Virus record (IMG/VR): IMGVR_UViG_3300042863_001740
Coordinates: 1 to 23,109 of that record
Source: a virus
DNA: 23,109 nt
Strand: one strand, 5' to 3'
In this document: positions 14,779 through 21,792 of the stretch, piece by piece
Layout: every line of letters begins with the position of its first letter
How positions within the stretch are numbered: position 1 is the first letter of the stretch
The notes under the pieces: generated by a model
Seen by the model: the letters and a program-made list of their open reading frames with translations, nothing else
Told to the model about the DNA's origin: nothing
Database searches by the model: none
Translations under genes and position numbers: made by a program

Positions 14779-15392
14779 AATGCATAAATTAGGTTTTCGG
14801 GATTGACAGATTTTAATTTAAAAGAAAACCCATCTACATATTGAGTAATTTTTTTTCTGATTTGTAAATCTGAGTTCCATTCAATACAAATCATTTTACA
14901 TTTAATTTCTGCAAGGTCAATTTGCATTAAGATATCCAAATCTAAACCTTCAGCATCGATTGAAAGAAAGTCAATATAACCAGGTTCATACTTATCTAAA
15001 AAAGATTCCCATGTTAAGCCATTTGCTTCGGTTTCTATAAAATTAGTAGTCTTTTTCCATTTAACAATTTCTGATTTTACAACTGACGAAAGCAATGCAG
15101 TATCACCTTTATTTAAATGGGTTCCTGATTCATAAAATTTAATTGGGCCATCTTTTTTTGTAATTGCATATTGAACACAGACTATTTCTGGATTATCAGT
15201 ATAAAGCAATTTCAATTTATCAAATGCAATTTGTGAAGGCTCTATACAATATCCAGACCATCCAGACAATGCTAAGGCACGAACATTTGATAGGGTTACT
15301 CCATCATTTTCGCCAATGCTTAAAAACCTTCCTTTTTGTCCTTTAAAATAATCTAAGATTATTTGCTCTTCATTGTTTTGTGAGTATTTCAT
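14775..15392 (-). CDS. FkbM-family methyltransferase
   Basis: A 205-residue SAM-dependent O-methyltransferase of the FkbM type. The N-terminus (SQNNEEQIILDYF) and the motif I region (GRFLSIGENDGVTLSNVRAL, SAM-binding Gly loop) are typical, followed by the acidic ribose-binding GYCIEPS. The late IDFLSIDAEGLDLDIL segment is the diagnostic FkbM 'lslDvEG.E..vl' block. These enzymes often methylate sugars, which fits its place between glycosyltransferases. Coupled by ATGA overlaps on both sides. Together the cluster could build a methyl-capped oligosaccharide. Confidence 0.85.
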   Translation of the reverse strand: MKYSQNNEEQIILDYFKGQKGRFLSIGENDGVTLSNVRALALSGWSGYCIEPSQIAFDKLKLLYTDNPEIVCVQYAITKKDGPIKFYESGTHLNKGDTALLSSVVKSEIVKWKKTTNFIETEANGLTWESFLDKYEPGYIDFLSIDAEGLDLDILMQIDLAEIKCKMICIEWNSDLQIRKKITQYVDGFSFKLKSVNPENLIYAL

Positions 15393-16069
15393 AATGGGAA
15401 TCCTTTTCTTTTTCGGTTATCAAAATTTCTTTTATCTCGCAAATGAACACTTTTTGATTCAGTTTTTTGATACTGGGCATCATTTGGACCTTTGCCGTAT
15501 GCAGGATGTAAGTGTTGAAAAATAATTGAATTTATAAATTGATACTTACCTCTACTTTTTGCAACCTCTTGACTTTCATTATCGCACCAGACTGATACAT
15601 AAGAGGGATGGTAAATATATTTATCCCTTTCATAATACTTCCTTCCAATAATTGACATGGTTGATAATGCATCAATTGGGTCATGGTTGGAATCTCTGAA
15701 ATGGACATAACCATCCAAATTTGGAAAACATTGTAAAAAGACATTTTTTATTTCAACATCAAATCCTTCTTTTACAAAAATCTGGTCATCGGAAACATTT
15801 ATCAGAATATCCCAAACCTTTAACTTTTCAATATCCCGGTTAATGGCATCAATTTTATTTTTAGAGTTGCCAAAAAAGTAATGCATTTCAAGTGCAAAGT
15901 TGTTGTTTATCCAATCGGTAAATTCAGCATTATTGACCGTCTTATCGTCTTCATCAAGGGTAAGGCAAATCAGATAATCATTATCAATTGCATTGTTCTG
16001 GATGCTTAATAGGGTTTCTTTAAGCCTTTCTGGCCTTGACCTGCTAGTGACTTTATAAAGTATCTTCAT
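15389..16069 (-). CDS. Glycosyltransferase, GT-A fold
   Basis: A 226-residue protein. The start (MKILYKVTSRSRPERLKETL) is the usual first strand and loop of GT-A enzymes. WDILINVSDDQIFVKEGFD places an SDDQ motif near residue 93, equivalent to DxD with one Asp shifted, and a late FQHLHPAYGKG segment could provide the C-terminal His ligand. This pattern is frequent in glycosyltransferases of Bacteroidota phages and polysaccharide loci. It is joined by ATGA overlaps to the 73-residue gene upstream and the FkbM gene downstream. Substrate is unknown. Confidence 0.7.
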   Translation of the reverse strand: MKILYKVTSRSRPERLKETLLSIQNNAIDNDYLICLTLDEDDKTVNNAEFTDWINNNFALEMHYFFGNSKNKIDAINRDIEKLKVWDILINVSDDQIFVKEGFDVEIKNVFLQCFPNLDGYVHFRDSNHDPIDALSTMSIIGRKYYERDKYIYHPSYVSVWCDNESQEVAKSRGKYQFINSIIFQHLHPAYGKGPNDAQYQKTESKSVHLRDKRNFDNRKRKGFPL

Positions 16070-16287
16070 CTGCTTTTCAAATAAGATTTGACAAACTGCT
16101 CAATCGACATTCCGATGAAATGCTCTCCATTGTTTCGGATAAAAAGAAAGAAGGCGTTTAACTCTTTTTCTAATTCTTCCTTTTGCATTTCTTTGGCTTG
16201 GTCCAATATTTCATTTGCAAATTGTTGATCCTTGTCAAAGTCGTTTATAATATAAAACAACCAGTCAATTGCGGTTTCTTTTTTCAT
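16066..16287 (-). CDS. Small acidic helical protein
   Basis: A 73-residue protein with long amphipathic helices (FANEILDQAKEMQKEELEKE), unrecognised. It lies between the 43-residue gene and the glycosyltransferases, 7 nt after one and overlapping the other as ATGA. It could be a small regulator or helicase partner. Nothing in the sequence decides. Confidence 0.6.
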   Translation of the reverse strand: MKKETAIDWLFYIINDFDKDQQFANEILDQAKEMQKEELEKELNAFFLFIRNNGEHFIGMSIEQFVKSYLKSR

Positions 16288-16294
16288 ATTGTTT

Positions 16295-16426
16295 CTAATC
16301 TAAAATTTCAAGTATAATTTCTGCAAAAGTAACTACATCTCTATTCCTTAAGTCACCAGACTTTTGGAGTTTGATAAAAGCCATTATAAAAGGCTTTAAA
16401 TCATTTATTTGTTGATCGGTTATCAT
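16295..16426 (-). CDS. 43-residue protein coupled to the helicase gene
   Basis: A short frame, MITDQQINDLKPFIMAFIKL onwards, ending in EIILEILD. Its ATG shares one base with the helicase stop (TAATG) and it ends 7 nt before the next gene, so it exactly fills the gap in the operon. Helical, no family recognised. Tight coupling to DnaB hints at a helicase-associated role, unproven. Confidence 0.65.
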   Translation of the reverse strand: MITDQQINDLKPFIMAFIKLQKSGDLRNRDVVTFAEIILEILD

Positions 16427-17757
16427 TAGAAGGTACTTTTAGAATAATCGCTAAACTTCATAGTAGGGCCATTGAACCTAACCGGGAATGTACTTGTGTC
16501 ACCATCCCGAAACTTTGCAATATCAACTATGCAAAGGTCTTTCACATCATACGAATCATTATCAAATTCAACTGATTCGGTCATTTTATAATATTCAGGT
16601 CGCATCAAGAAAATAACCAGGTTAGCATCTTGTTCAATACTTCCCGATTCTCTTAAGTCTGACAATTGGGGCATCTTAGAATTTCTTGATTCAACTGCTC
16701 TTGATAATTGCGATAAGGCAATTATAGGAATATTTAGGTCTTTGGCAAGCACCTTTAAACCTCTGGAAATTTCAGCTATTTCACCCTCCCGATTTTGGCC
16801 TTTTTTATTCTGGCCAGACATCAATTGCAGGTAATCGACTACTAATAGTTTGATTCCAAATTTCTTTTTCCACATTAAAGCCTTAGAACGTAGCTTTCGG
16901 ATGTTTAGACCTGCTTCATCATTGATTTGCAATGGCCAGTTTCTAACCCTGTTTGCGGAGGTGTACAGACGTTCCCTATCGTAGTTGTCAAGTATGTTTC
17001 TTTTCAACTTAAAGGCAAAGACATCGGAGTCCTGACTAATTAACCTTTCAATCAATTGCTCTGAACTCATTTCAAGGCTAAACATACCGGTTGGTATACC
17101 TGCAATTGATAGGTTCCTAATTATTGACAAGACAAATGCCGTCTTGCCTTGCCCGGGCCTTGCTGCTAGGATAATTAAATCCGTATCTACTAAACCGCCG
17201 GTCTTTTCATCTACGATGTTGATTCCTGTTGAAAGACCTGCAAGTCCTGTCTTGTTGTGTTCTTCCCATTTCTGGCTTACATCATAAACTACTTTGGCAA
17301 TTGTCACTTCATCCTCGGTTATAACCTGCTTCATTAGGTCATCCAGTCCATCATGGATTTTTGCAACAATATCAAAAACATCATCAGTTTCGGAAAGTGA
17401 GCAGTTCAAAAGTTTTGCACCCATTTGGCCAATTTCCCTTTTCAAAAAGTTTTCAAGAAGAATTGATATGTGTACTTCGATGTGAGCAGCAGATGAAACC
17501 TTTTCTGAAAGCTGTGTAAGCTTCTTAGCACCTCCGATTGATTTATATTGCCCTGTGCTTTTGAGTTCGTGTGCGATGGTTATAAGGTCAATCTTTTTTG
17601 AATCTTTAATGAAATTTAGGAAAATGCCGGCCAGAATCCTATGGTTTTCTAATTCAAAAACATTTACGGATTGAATACGATTTGAAAATTCTATCTGGGC
17701 TTCTTTGTCGAGTAAGACTGAACCCAATACTATTTCTTCAATTATTTGCTTTTCCAT
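16426..17757 (-). CDS. dnaB: DnaB-type replicative DNA helicase
   Basis: A 443-residue hexameric 5'-3' helicase that unwinds the replication fork. Residues 1-140 are the N-terminal primase-interaction domain (DnaB_N, with GSVLLDKEAQ near the start). The RecA-like C-terminal domain has a linker at GLSTGINIVDEKTGGL, Walker A ARPGQGKT at 199-206, Walker B LLVVDYLQLMSG near 305, and ALSQLSRAVESR with SDLRESGSIEQDANLVIFLM in the DnaB motif 4 region. It starts within the last 20 nt of the initiator gene. Every expected motif is intact and length is normal. It would be loaded by the initiator at the iteron origin. Confidence 0.95.
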   Translation of the reverse strand: MEKQIIEEIVLGSVLLDKEAQIEFSNRIQSVNVFELENHRILAGIFLNFIKDSKKIDLITIAHELKSTGQYKSIGGAKKLTQLSEKVSSAAHIEVHISILLENFLKREIGQMGAKLLNCSLSETDDVFDIVAKIHDGLDDLMKQVITEDEVTIAKVVYDVSQKWEEHNKTGLAGLSTGINIVDEKTGGLVDTDLIILAARPGQGKTAFVLSIIRNLSIAGIPTGMFSLEMSSEQLIERLISQDSDVFAFKLKRNILDNYDRERLYTSANRVRNWPLQINDEAGLNIRKLRSKALMWKKKFGIKLLVVDYLQLMSGQNKKGQNREGEIAEISRGLKVLAKDLNIPIIALSQLSRAVESRNSKMPQLSDLRESGSIEQDANLVIFLMRPEYYKMTESVEFDNDSYDVKDLCIVDIAKFRDGDTSTFPVRFNGPTMKFSDYSKSTF

Positions 17758-18484
17758 CTTTAAAGGCTAATTTGATTGATGTATCTTTATTTTCTGATTT
17801 GTTAAATCCGGGCTTAAGATGTGTAATTGTGTTTTTAAGTTTTAGTTTCCAGTTTGTAATCTTTTTTCCATTTCCATCTTTCCAACCATCATCAATCCAA
17901 GTTTCAAATTTTGTTTTTACAGAAAATAATAAATTGGGAAATTCTTTTTCTAATTCTGTTTTATAGTAAGAAATAAATTCATCTTCAGTTGGGATGGTTT
18001 GTATATCAATCTTAATTTCTTTTATATTCTTATCTATATTACTATCTTGAGTACAAATTTTGGACTGTTCGAGTACAATTTTTGTACTATCACCGTCCAA
18101 TTTTTGTACTACTGGAGTACAATTTTTGGACTGTGGGTCCAATAATTCTCCTACCTTTTTTGATATCATTGAAACGTTATTTGTTTCAATATAAATACCG
18201 ATTTCTTCCTGACAAGAATCCAAGTCATGAATAAACTGGGTTAACCTTAACCCGATTTGGGTTCGTTCAATATAACCTTTTGTTTCCAAGGTTGCCAAAG
18301 CATTAAAAACAGTTCCTCTGGAAAGGTCTAGCCAATCAGCAATCTTTTCTTTTGATTTTATACATTGATACCCAAATTTTGGATTCTTGCTCATGTTTTT
18401 AATGTCGCAAAGAACCGCCATTTCATTAAGGCTTAATAGCAAAGCTTTCCTAACAATATGATTTGTAAGTGAAATAATTTCCAT
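17738..18484 (-). CDS. Replication initiator-like protein with internal origin
   Basis: A 248-residue protein. Residues 1-85 form a winged helix (KEKIADWLDLSRGTVFNALA then LETKGYIERTQIGLRLTQF), as in phage replication initiators and lambda O. Residues roughly 118-145 are a low-complexity linker encoded by the iteron repeats. The C-terminal part (WIDDGWKDGNGKKITNWKLK) is a module I associate with Bacteroidota phage replication proteins that sit next to DnaB. It probably binds the iterons within its own gene and loads DnaB, encoded immediately downstream. The gene is preceded by a kissing-loop RNA and terminator, which may control its expression. Function is inferred from domains and context. 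Confidence 0.75.
   Translation of the reverse strand: MEIISLTNHIVRKALLLSLNEMAVLCDIKNMSKNPKFGYQCIKSKEKIADWLDLSRGTVFNALATLETKGYIERTQIGLRLTQFIHDLDSCQEEIGIYIETNNVSMISKKVGELLDPQSKNCTPVVQKLDGDSTKIVLEQSKICTQDSNIDKNIKEIKIDIQTIPTEDEFISYYKTELEKEFPNLLFSVKTKFETWIDDGWKDGNGKKITNWKLKLKNTITHLKPGFNKSENKDTSIKLAFKDGKANN
18001..18050. other. AT-rich stretch next to iterons, candidate unwinding element
   Basis: These 50 bp are about 18 percent G+C, lower than the surroundings, and abut the first iteron. Lambda ori has the same order of iterons followed by an AT-rich segment inside its O gene. Unwinding function is inferred. Confidence 0.5.
18051..18131. repeat. Four 22-bp-spaced iterons, candidate replication origin
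   Basis: Four 15-bp copies of GT(A/C)CAA-N3-TTG(T/G)AC start at 18051, 18073, 18095 and 18117, exactly 22 bp apart, about two helical turns. Each copy is itself an inverted repeat; the second is perfect. 22 is not a multiple of 3, so the protein sequence does not repeat, which argues for selection on DNA. They lie inside the initiator gene. Confidence 0.8.
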
Positions 18485-18487
18485 TTT

Positions 18488-18599
18488 AAAAAAAATGCCT
18501 TTATGTGCCGTTCGGGGTCACAGTCCGTACTAGGCGCATAAAGGCAATAAATATTAAAAGATTTTCATGATGCTGTGACCCATCAACCTTTCGGCAATG
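18488..18599 (-). ncRNA. Kissing-loop leader RNA, copy A, ending in terminator before the initiator gene
   Basis: On the minus strand, hairpin 1 is TGATG/CATCA with loop GGTCACAG (18580-18573). Hairpin 2 is a terminator stem TGCCTTTATG/CATAAAGGCA (18546-18537 with 18505-18496) plus GCC/GGC, followed by eight T. Its apical hairpin, CGG/CCG, displays ACTGTGACC, whose CTGTGACC (18523-18516) is an exact 8-nt complement of loop 1. The ATG of the initiator is 4 nt past the T tract. Copies B and C share the layout but not the sequence. Confidence 0.75.
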
Positions 18600-18630
18600 C
18601 AAATATAAAAAATTAAAAATATAATGCAAT
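18600..18630 (-). promoter_or_regulatory. Promoter of kissing-loop RNA A
   Basis: On the minus strand ATTG (18630-18627), a 19-nt spacer and TATATTTG (18607-18600) fit the Bacteroidota consensus. It overlaps the stop of the upstream gene, and the first transcribed bases are CATTGC as in copy C. Confidence 0.6.
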
Positions 18631-19161
18631 CAACCAAAGTGCAAAAAAGCACAAAGTTGTTGCCCAAAGCATGAAGTTATTAAACCTTAACTTATCAACT
18701 AATCTTTCAGACTTTTCGTTTTTGGTCATTTCCATCAAGGCTATTTTATCCAACTTATCAAAATTGGACTTGTACTCATTGGCATCAGCAGTCAATCGTA
18801 ACTTGTCCAGTTCCAGTTCATCAATCCTTTCTTTGTTGGCCCTATTGGCCACATCTCGGAGGTTTTCCGATTTGGTTAGTTGTTCATTCAATTCATTGCA
18901 CCTGTGAAAGTACCTACGGCCATATTCATAACGAGTCTTATTTTCCCTTTCAAGTTCTTCAACCTTTGCAATCTCTCTTAGGATTTGACTGGAAGCATAA
19001 AAGACATCTCTAATCGGGCCATCAATGTGCAAATGGTAATTGATAGCCCAAATCTCCAGACCGTCATCTTTGACCTCTTTATGCGATAAGACTAACTTAC
19101 CCTTTCCTACTCCTATCCTTAAGCCAGCCTTTAACTCTAATGGCATATTTTTATTTTTCAT
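18613..19161 (-). CDS. Tail-anchored coiled-coil protein
   Basis: A 182-residue protein of unrecognised family. Residues 60-150 form a long coiled coil (EIAKVEELERENKTRYEYGR, ERIDELELDKLRLTADANEY), and the last 23 residues are a single membrane segment (FMLWATTLCFFALWLIALYF), so it is probably anchored by its C-terminus in the inner membrane. I prefer the ATG at 19161; the TTG at 19188 lies in the -7 promoter element. It could be a lysis or superinfection-exclusion protein, or part of a membrane-bound replication site. No motif separates these. Confidence 0.65.
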   Translation of the reverse strand: MKNKNMPLELKAGLRIGVGKGKLVLSHKEVKDDGLEIWAINYHLHIDGPIRDVFYASSQILREIAKVEELERENKTRYEYGRRYFHRCNELNEQLTKSENLRDVANRANKERIDELELDKLRLTADANEYKSNFDKLDKIALMEMTKNEKSERLVDKLRFNNFMLWATTLCFFALWLIALYF

Positions 19162-19185
19162 TTTTTTGTTGTTTAAAATTTCGGC

Positions 19186-19218
19186 CAAATATAGATTAAT
19201 ATTTTAAATTGTTGCAAA
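19186..19218 (-). promoter_or_regulatory. Promoter of the coiled-coil membrane protein gene
   Basis: On the minus strand TTTG (19218-19215), a 21-nt spacer and TATATTTG (19193-19186) match the Bacteroidota consensus fully, 24 nt upstream of the ATG at 19161. Confidence 0.6.
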
Positions 19219-19222
19219 TGTT

Positions 19223-19645
19223 TCAAGATAAATAATTTTCAACCTCATAAATAACCTCATCAAGTGACCAACTAACCAAAGTTTTATAACCTCGTTTTTC
19301 TGCATTTTCTAAAAACTTCAATTGATGTTCAGTTGGTTTATTATTCCCACATTTTAACTCAATAAAAAAACCTGCAAAACCTTTCCTAGCTTCAAATATC
19401 AAACAATCCGGCACTCCCTTTTTAACTCCTTTTTTAGATAGCAGAATGCCCTCTAAACTAAATGTAATTCCTTTTTTGGTTGTGTAGGACTTCGTCTTTC
19501 TTTCATTGGCCGGATGGGTCCACAAAAGCCCTCTAACATCCAGATACCTAGCGACTGCAATTTGAAAAGAATCTTCCGTTCCGATATAAGGCTGAAAAGT
19601 TGTTGATTTTTTATTCTTCAAAAATTGCATAGAGAATGAATACAT
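19223..19645 (-). CDS. VRR-NUC domain nuclease
   Basis: A 140-residue protein made of a single VRR-NUC domain of the PD-(D/E)XK nuclease superfamily, which cuts branched or structured DNA, often acting like a Holliday-junction resolvase in phages. The motifs are EDSFQIAVARYLDVRGLLWT (first helix with E), KKGVKKGVPDCLIF (catalytic Asp), GFFIELKCG (the ExK pair) and a final Gln-containing helix (TEHQLKFLENAEKRG). All core residues appear present. An internal ATG five codons in could also be the start. It is divergently transcribed from the HTH-like gene at 19701. Confidence 0.85.
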   Translation of the reverse strand: MYSFSMQFLKNKKSTTFQPYIGTEDSFQIAVARYLDVRGLLWTHPANERKTKSYTTKKGITFSLEGILLSKKGVKKGVPDCLIFEARKGFAGFFIELKCGNNKPTEHQLKFLENAEKRGYKTLVSWSLDEVIYEVENYLS

Positions 19646-19648
19646 TGT

Positions 19649-19680
19649 TTTGCAATATTAGAATTTGTTGCCTTACTTTG
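19649..19680 (+). promoter_or_regulatory. Promoter of the HTH-like gene, with flanking direct repeats
   Basis: TTTG (19649-19652), a 20-nt spacer and TTACTTTG (19673-19680; 7 of 8 to consensus) precede the ATG at 19701. TTTGCAATATTAGA (19649-19662) recurs as TTTGCAATTATAGA (19677-19690), 28 bp apart, a candidate operator pair that also covers the start of the divergent nuclease gene. Confidence 0.55.
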
Positions 19681-19700
19681 CAATTATAGATAATAAAATT

Positions 19701-19931
19701 ATGGCTGAAAAATGTATGCAAAGCCTCACTTTTGCTGAGTTTTCCCGAAAGTACGGAATTGCAAGATTTACCCTATCAAAGAAAAAAGACCTGTTCCAGA
19801 TTGACCCAGGCTTTGATGTTGAAAAGTTAATTGATAACCGATTCAATCAAGAACTGGCAAAACAAATCATGGCAACTTCTCAGGTTAGGCCCAATGCCAA
19901 AGGCAAACTAAAACCTAGAAAGAAGCTTTGA
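19701..19931 (+). CDS. Small basic HTH-like protein
   Basis: A 76-residue protein. The frame continues up to a TTG at 19665, but that start would lie in the promoter region, and ATG 19701 has an A-rich leader. Residues 10-30 (LTFAEFSRKYGIARFTLSKK) fit a helix-turn-helix, and the C-terminal tail is strongly basic (PNAKGKLKPRKKL). It may regulate the divergent nuclease gene through the paired repeats in between. It overlaps the next gene by 4 nt. Confidence 0.6.
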   Translation: MAEKCMQSLTFAEFSRKYGIARFTLSKKKDLFQIDPGFDVEKLIDNRFNQELAKQIMATSQVRPNAKGKLKPRKKL

Positions 19932-20191
19932 TTAATCGCCTGCCATTGTTTTTAACCGGATTTATTCAGGTCTATTTTGTAGCAGTAAATACTTACTTCC
20001 TAGCTAAAGAAATCTATCTGGGGGTGTTTATCGCTGCCTTTATGATTAGTTTGATTTGGTCCTTTAACGTCAAAAAGGTAGCCTTTGGGTCAATGACTGA
20101 CAAGGTTGTATATTCCTTTGGCGCGACCTCTGGGAGTGTCTTTGGGTTATGGTCTAGTAAGTTTTTGATTACTTTGTTGAATCAGTTTTGA
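19928..20191 (+). CDS. Small integral membrane protein, holin-like
   Basis: An 87-residue protein with two or three membrane segments (around 6-24, 29-47 and 63-83) and a short basic stretch between the second and third. Size and topology fit holins, but no family is recognised. The start is TTG at 19928, overlapping the preceding stop as TTGA. The only downstream ATG would remove the first membrane segment, so TTG is preferred. It ends at the -33 element of the next promoter. Confidence 0.55.
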   Translation: MINRLPLFLTGFIQVYFVAVNTYFLAKEIYLGVFIAAFMISLIWSFNVKKVAFGSMTDKVVYSFGATSGSVFGLWSSKFLITLLNQF

Positions 20192-20217
20192 TGAAATAAA
20201 ATAATTTCTTAAATTTG
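20187..20217 (+). promoter_or_regulatory. Promoter of kissing-loop RNA B
   Basis: TTTG (20187-20190), a 19-nt spacer and TAAATTTG (20210-20217) match the Bacteroidota consensus fully. The -33 element overlaps the stop codon of the membrane protein gene. Confidence 0.7.
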
Positions 20218-20312
20218 TATTGTTGCGGAGTAGAGGCCAAAACAAAGATATTGGTTTTTTAACCTTAAAGCCTGATTGGACAGTCCTCTACCTGTTTGAT
20301 TGGGCTTTTTAA
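20218..20312 (+). ncRNA. Kissing-loop leader RNA, copy B, before an HNH gene
   Basis: Hairpin 1 spans 20221-20244 (TGTT/AACA and GG/CC with two mismatches) and has the 8-nt loop AGTAGAGG (20229-20236). A small GGTT/AACC hairpin follows at 20253-20264. The terminator stem AAAGCC/GGCTTT (20267-20272 with 20303-20308) is followed by T. Its apical hairpin ACAG/CTGT shows loop TCCTCTAC (20284-20291), whose CCTCTAC complements GTAGAGG of loop 1. It ends 5 nt before the HNH start codon. Confidence 0.75.
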
Positions 20313-20317
20313 TTTTT

Positions 20318-20866
20318 ATGAAAGTTGAAAGTTTAGAAAATGAAATATGGAAAGAAGTACCAGGATTAAATGGGTATTATCTCGCCTCGAATTTTGGAAG
20401 GATTTATTCTATTGAAAGGGAATACAGGATTAAAATGGTAAATGGGAAATTTCAAGAAAAAAAATCAGTAGGTAGATTGTTAAATCAAATGATTACACCT
20501 GGTGGTTATTTAAGGATTCAAATTTCAATAGATGGATTTAAGCGAAAGTATTATTCTCATGTTTTAATAGCGAGAGCCTTTTTAAATCCTATTGAAGGTA
20601 AAGAAGTAGTTAATCATAAGGATTTCAATAAAACCAACAATAATATTGAGAATCTTGAATGGGTTAACAATAGAGAAAATTCAATACATTATTTTCAACA
20701 AAATACTAAAACAGGAAGGGCCGGAATCCATTATAGGGAAAATAGGTCAAGATATAATGGACTTATTTTACATAAAGGGAAAAGACACAATTGCGGATAT
20801 CATAAAACATTTGAGTTAGCCGAAATTGCCTATAATAATAAGTTAAAAGAACTTGGTCTATCTTAG
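20318..20866 (+). CDS. NUMOD4/HNH homing-type endonuclease
   Basis: A 182-residue free-standing HNH endonuclease. Residues 1-50 are a NUMOD4 DNA-binding motif (EIWKEVPGLNGYYLASNFGR), the HNH core is around VVNHKDFNKTNNNIENLEW with H, N and H, and the C-terminal third (AGIHYRENRSRYNGLILHKG) looks AP2-like. The start is ATG 20318; a TTG at 20300 lies inside the terminator hairpin. The gene is on the opposite strand to the head genes around it, overlapping the MuF-like gene end by 9 nt, as expected of an inserted selfish endonuclease that nicks sites in related phages. Confidence 0.9.
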   Translation: MKVESLENEIWKEVPGLNGYYLASNFGRIYSIEREYRIKMVNGKFQEKKSVGRLLNQMITPGGYLRIQISIDGFKRKYYSHVLIARAFLNPIEGKEVVNHKDFNKTNNNIENLEWVNNRENSIHYFQQNTKTGRAGIHYRENRSRYNGLILHKGKRHNCGYHKTFELAEIAYNNKLKELGLS

Positions 20867-21724
20867 TCCTGTAAGGCCTCGTTTTTCTGCTGCAGTATAT
20901 TGGGATTTCGTTACTGCGTAAAATTCATCAACACATCCAAAACCACCTGCGAGCGAAAAAATAGTTGTTTTAGTAGTTTGAGGAATTTTACCATTCCAAT
21001 TCTGGGAAGCCCAACTTTCAATTTCAGATTTTTTAAAAAACCTTCCCTTTCTGGAAATACACCATTGCCGACTTGATTCCCTTCTCGTTCCAACGTACGT
21101 ATAAAACTGAAGGTTCAAATCATCAGAAACTACTGCATTATATTCCCTTGAAAAAATCATTACTGAATCATTGGTAACCTGCTTGACATATCTTTCCAAG
21201 TATGCCCTTTGGTCTGGGGTTCCCTTGATAAACTCCCTGAGTACATTTTGAAGGTTGGTCCTGTTGGTATTGCCTGCAATGTTTTCCTTCAAGACCTGGG
21301 TAATGGCATTGTCAAAATTGGACCTTATCTCTGCTCCCAAAAGTAGGTCGGTAGTTGTCTGGATGTTGCTTTCAAGTATCTGTTTATAAAGTTCTTGTTT
21401 AGCAGAATAGCCATCAATCAATAATGAGTAATAAGAATCTGAAAGGTTTTTGATTTCCTTAAAACCTGTCAACACTTCTTTAACTGCTAATTGATAAGCT
21501 GAGTTTTCTACAATGGCATCAGCAATTTGCTTTTTGATAACCCTTAACTTCTGCAGGTTCTTAACCCGGTCCTTTGCATCAAAAGAAAATTCATTGGAAA
21601 TCTCAATTACCTGGTTGGCTAGGTCTTTAAAGATAACAGGAAGCTTGCCATCCATGTCGGTAATCAACTTGTCCTGTAAGTCTTGAATGGCTTTGATTAT
21701 GTCTGATTGTTCTTTGGATAGCAT
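20858..21724 (-). CDS. MuF-like minor head protein
   Basis: A 288-residue protein. The first 190 residues are helical and charged. The C-terminal 75 residues carry the MuF-type pattern: RESSRQWCISRKGRFFKKSE, then IESWASQNWNGKIP and SLAGGFGCVDEF, with Cys and Trp in the usual places. MuF proteins sit in the capsid near the portal and help DNA packaging or ejection. It is separated from its usual portal partner by over 14 kb and on the other strand. HNH genes lie on both sides, on the plus strand. The start is ATG 21724. The head role is based on the C-terminal pattern. Confidence 0.75.
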   Translation of the reverse strand: MLSKEQSDIIKAIQDLQDKLITDMDGKLPVIFKDLANQVIEISNEFSFDAKDRVKNLQKLRVIKKQIADAIVENSAYQLAVKEVLTGFKEIKNLSDSYYSLLIDGYSAKQELYKQILESNIQTTTDLLLGAEIRSNFDNAITQVLKENIAGNTNRTNLQNVLREFIKGTPDQRAYLERYVKQVTNDSVMIFSREYNAVVSDDLNLQFYTYVGTRRESSRQWCISRKGRFFKKSEIESWASQNWNGKIPQTTKTTIFSLAGGFGCVDEFYAVTKSQYTAAEKRGLTGLR

Positions 21725-21784
21725 AAGGCAAAATTAGCAACTTAAACAATCAATTTTTTCCTTAATTTTTTCCTTAATTTTTTT

Positions 21785-21792
21785 TATATTTG
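21785..21792 (+). promoter_or_regulatory. Promoter -7 element of kissing-loop RNA C
   Basis: TATATTTG matches the consensus exactly and is followed by CATTGC as in copy A. No TTTG occurs at the expected -33 position; instead a T-rich tract with two copies of TTTTTTCCTTAA precedes it. Confidence 0.5.

Noticed and set aside
18051-18131. CRISPR or transposon end repeats
   Set aside because: Only four 15-bp copies with constant 7-bp gaps; fits iterons better and lies within an initiator gene.
20300-20317. TTG start for the first HNH gene
   Set aside because: It lies inside the terminator hairpin of RNA B; NUMOD4 homology begins after the ATG at 20318.
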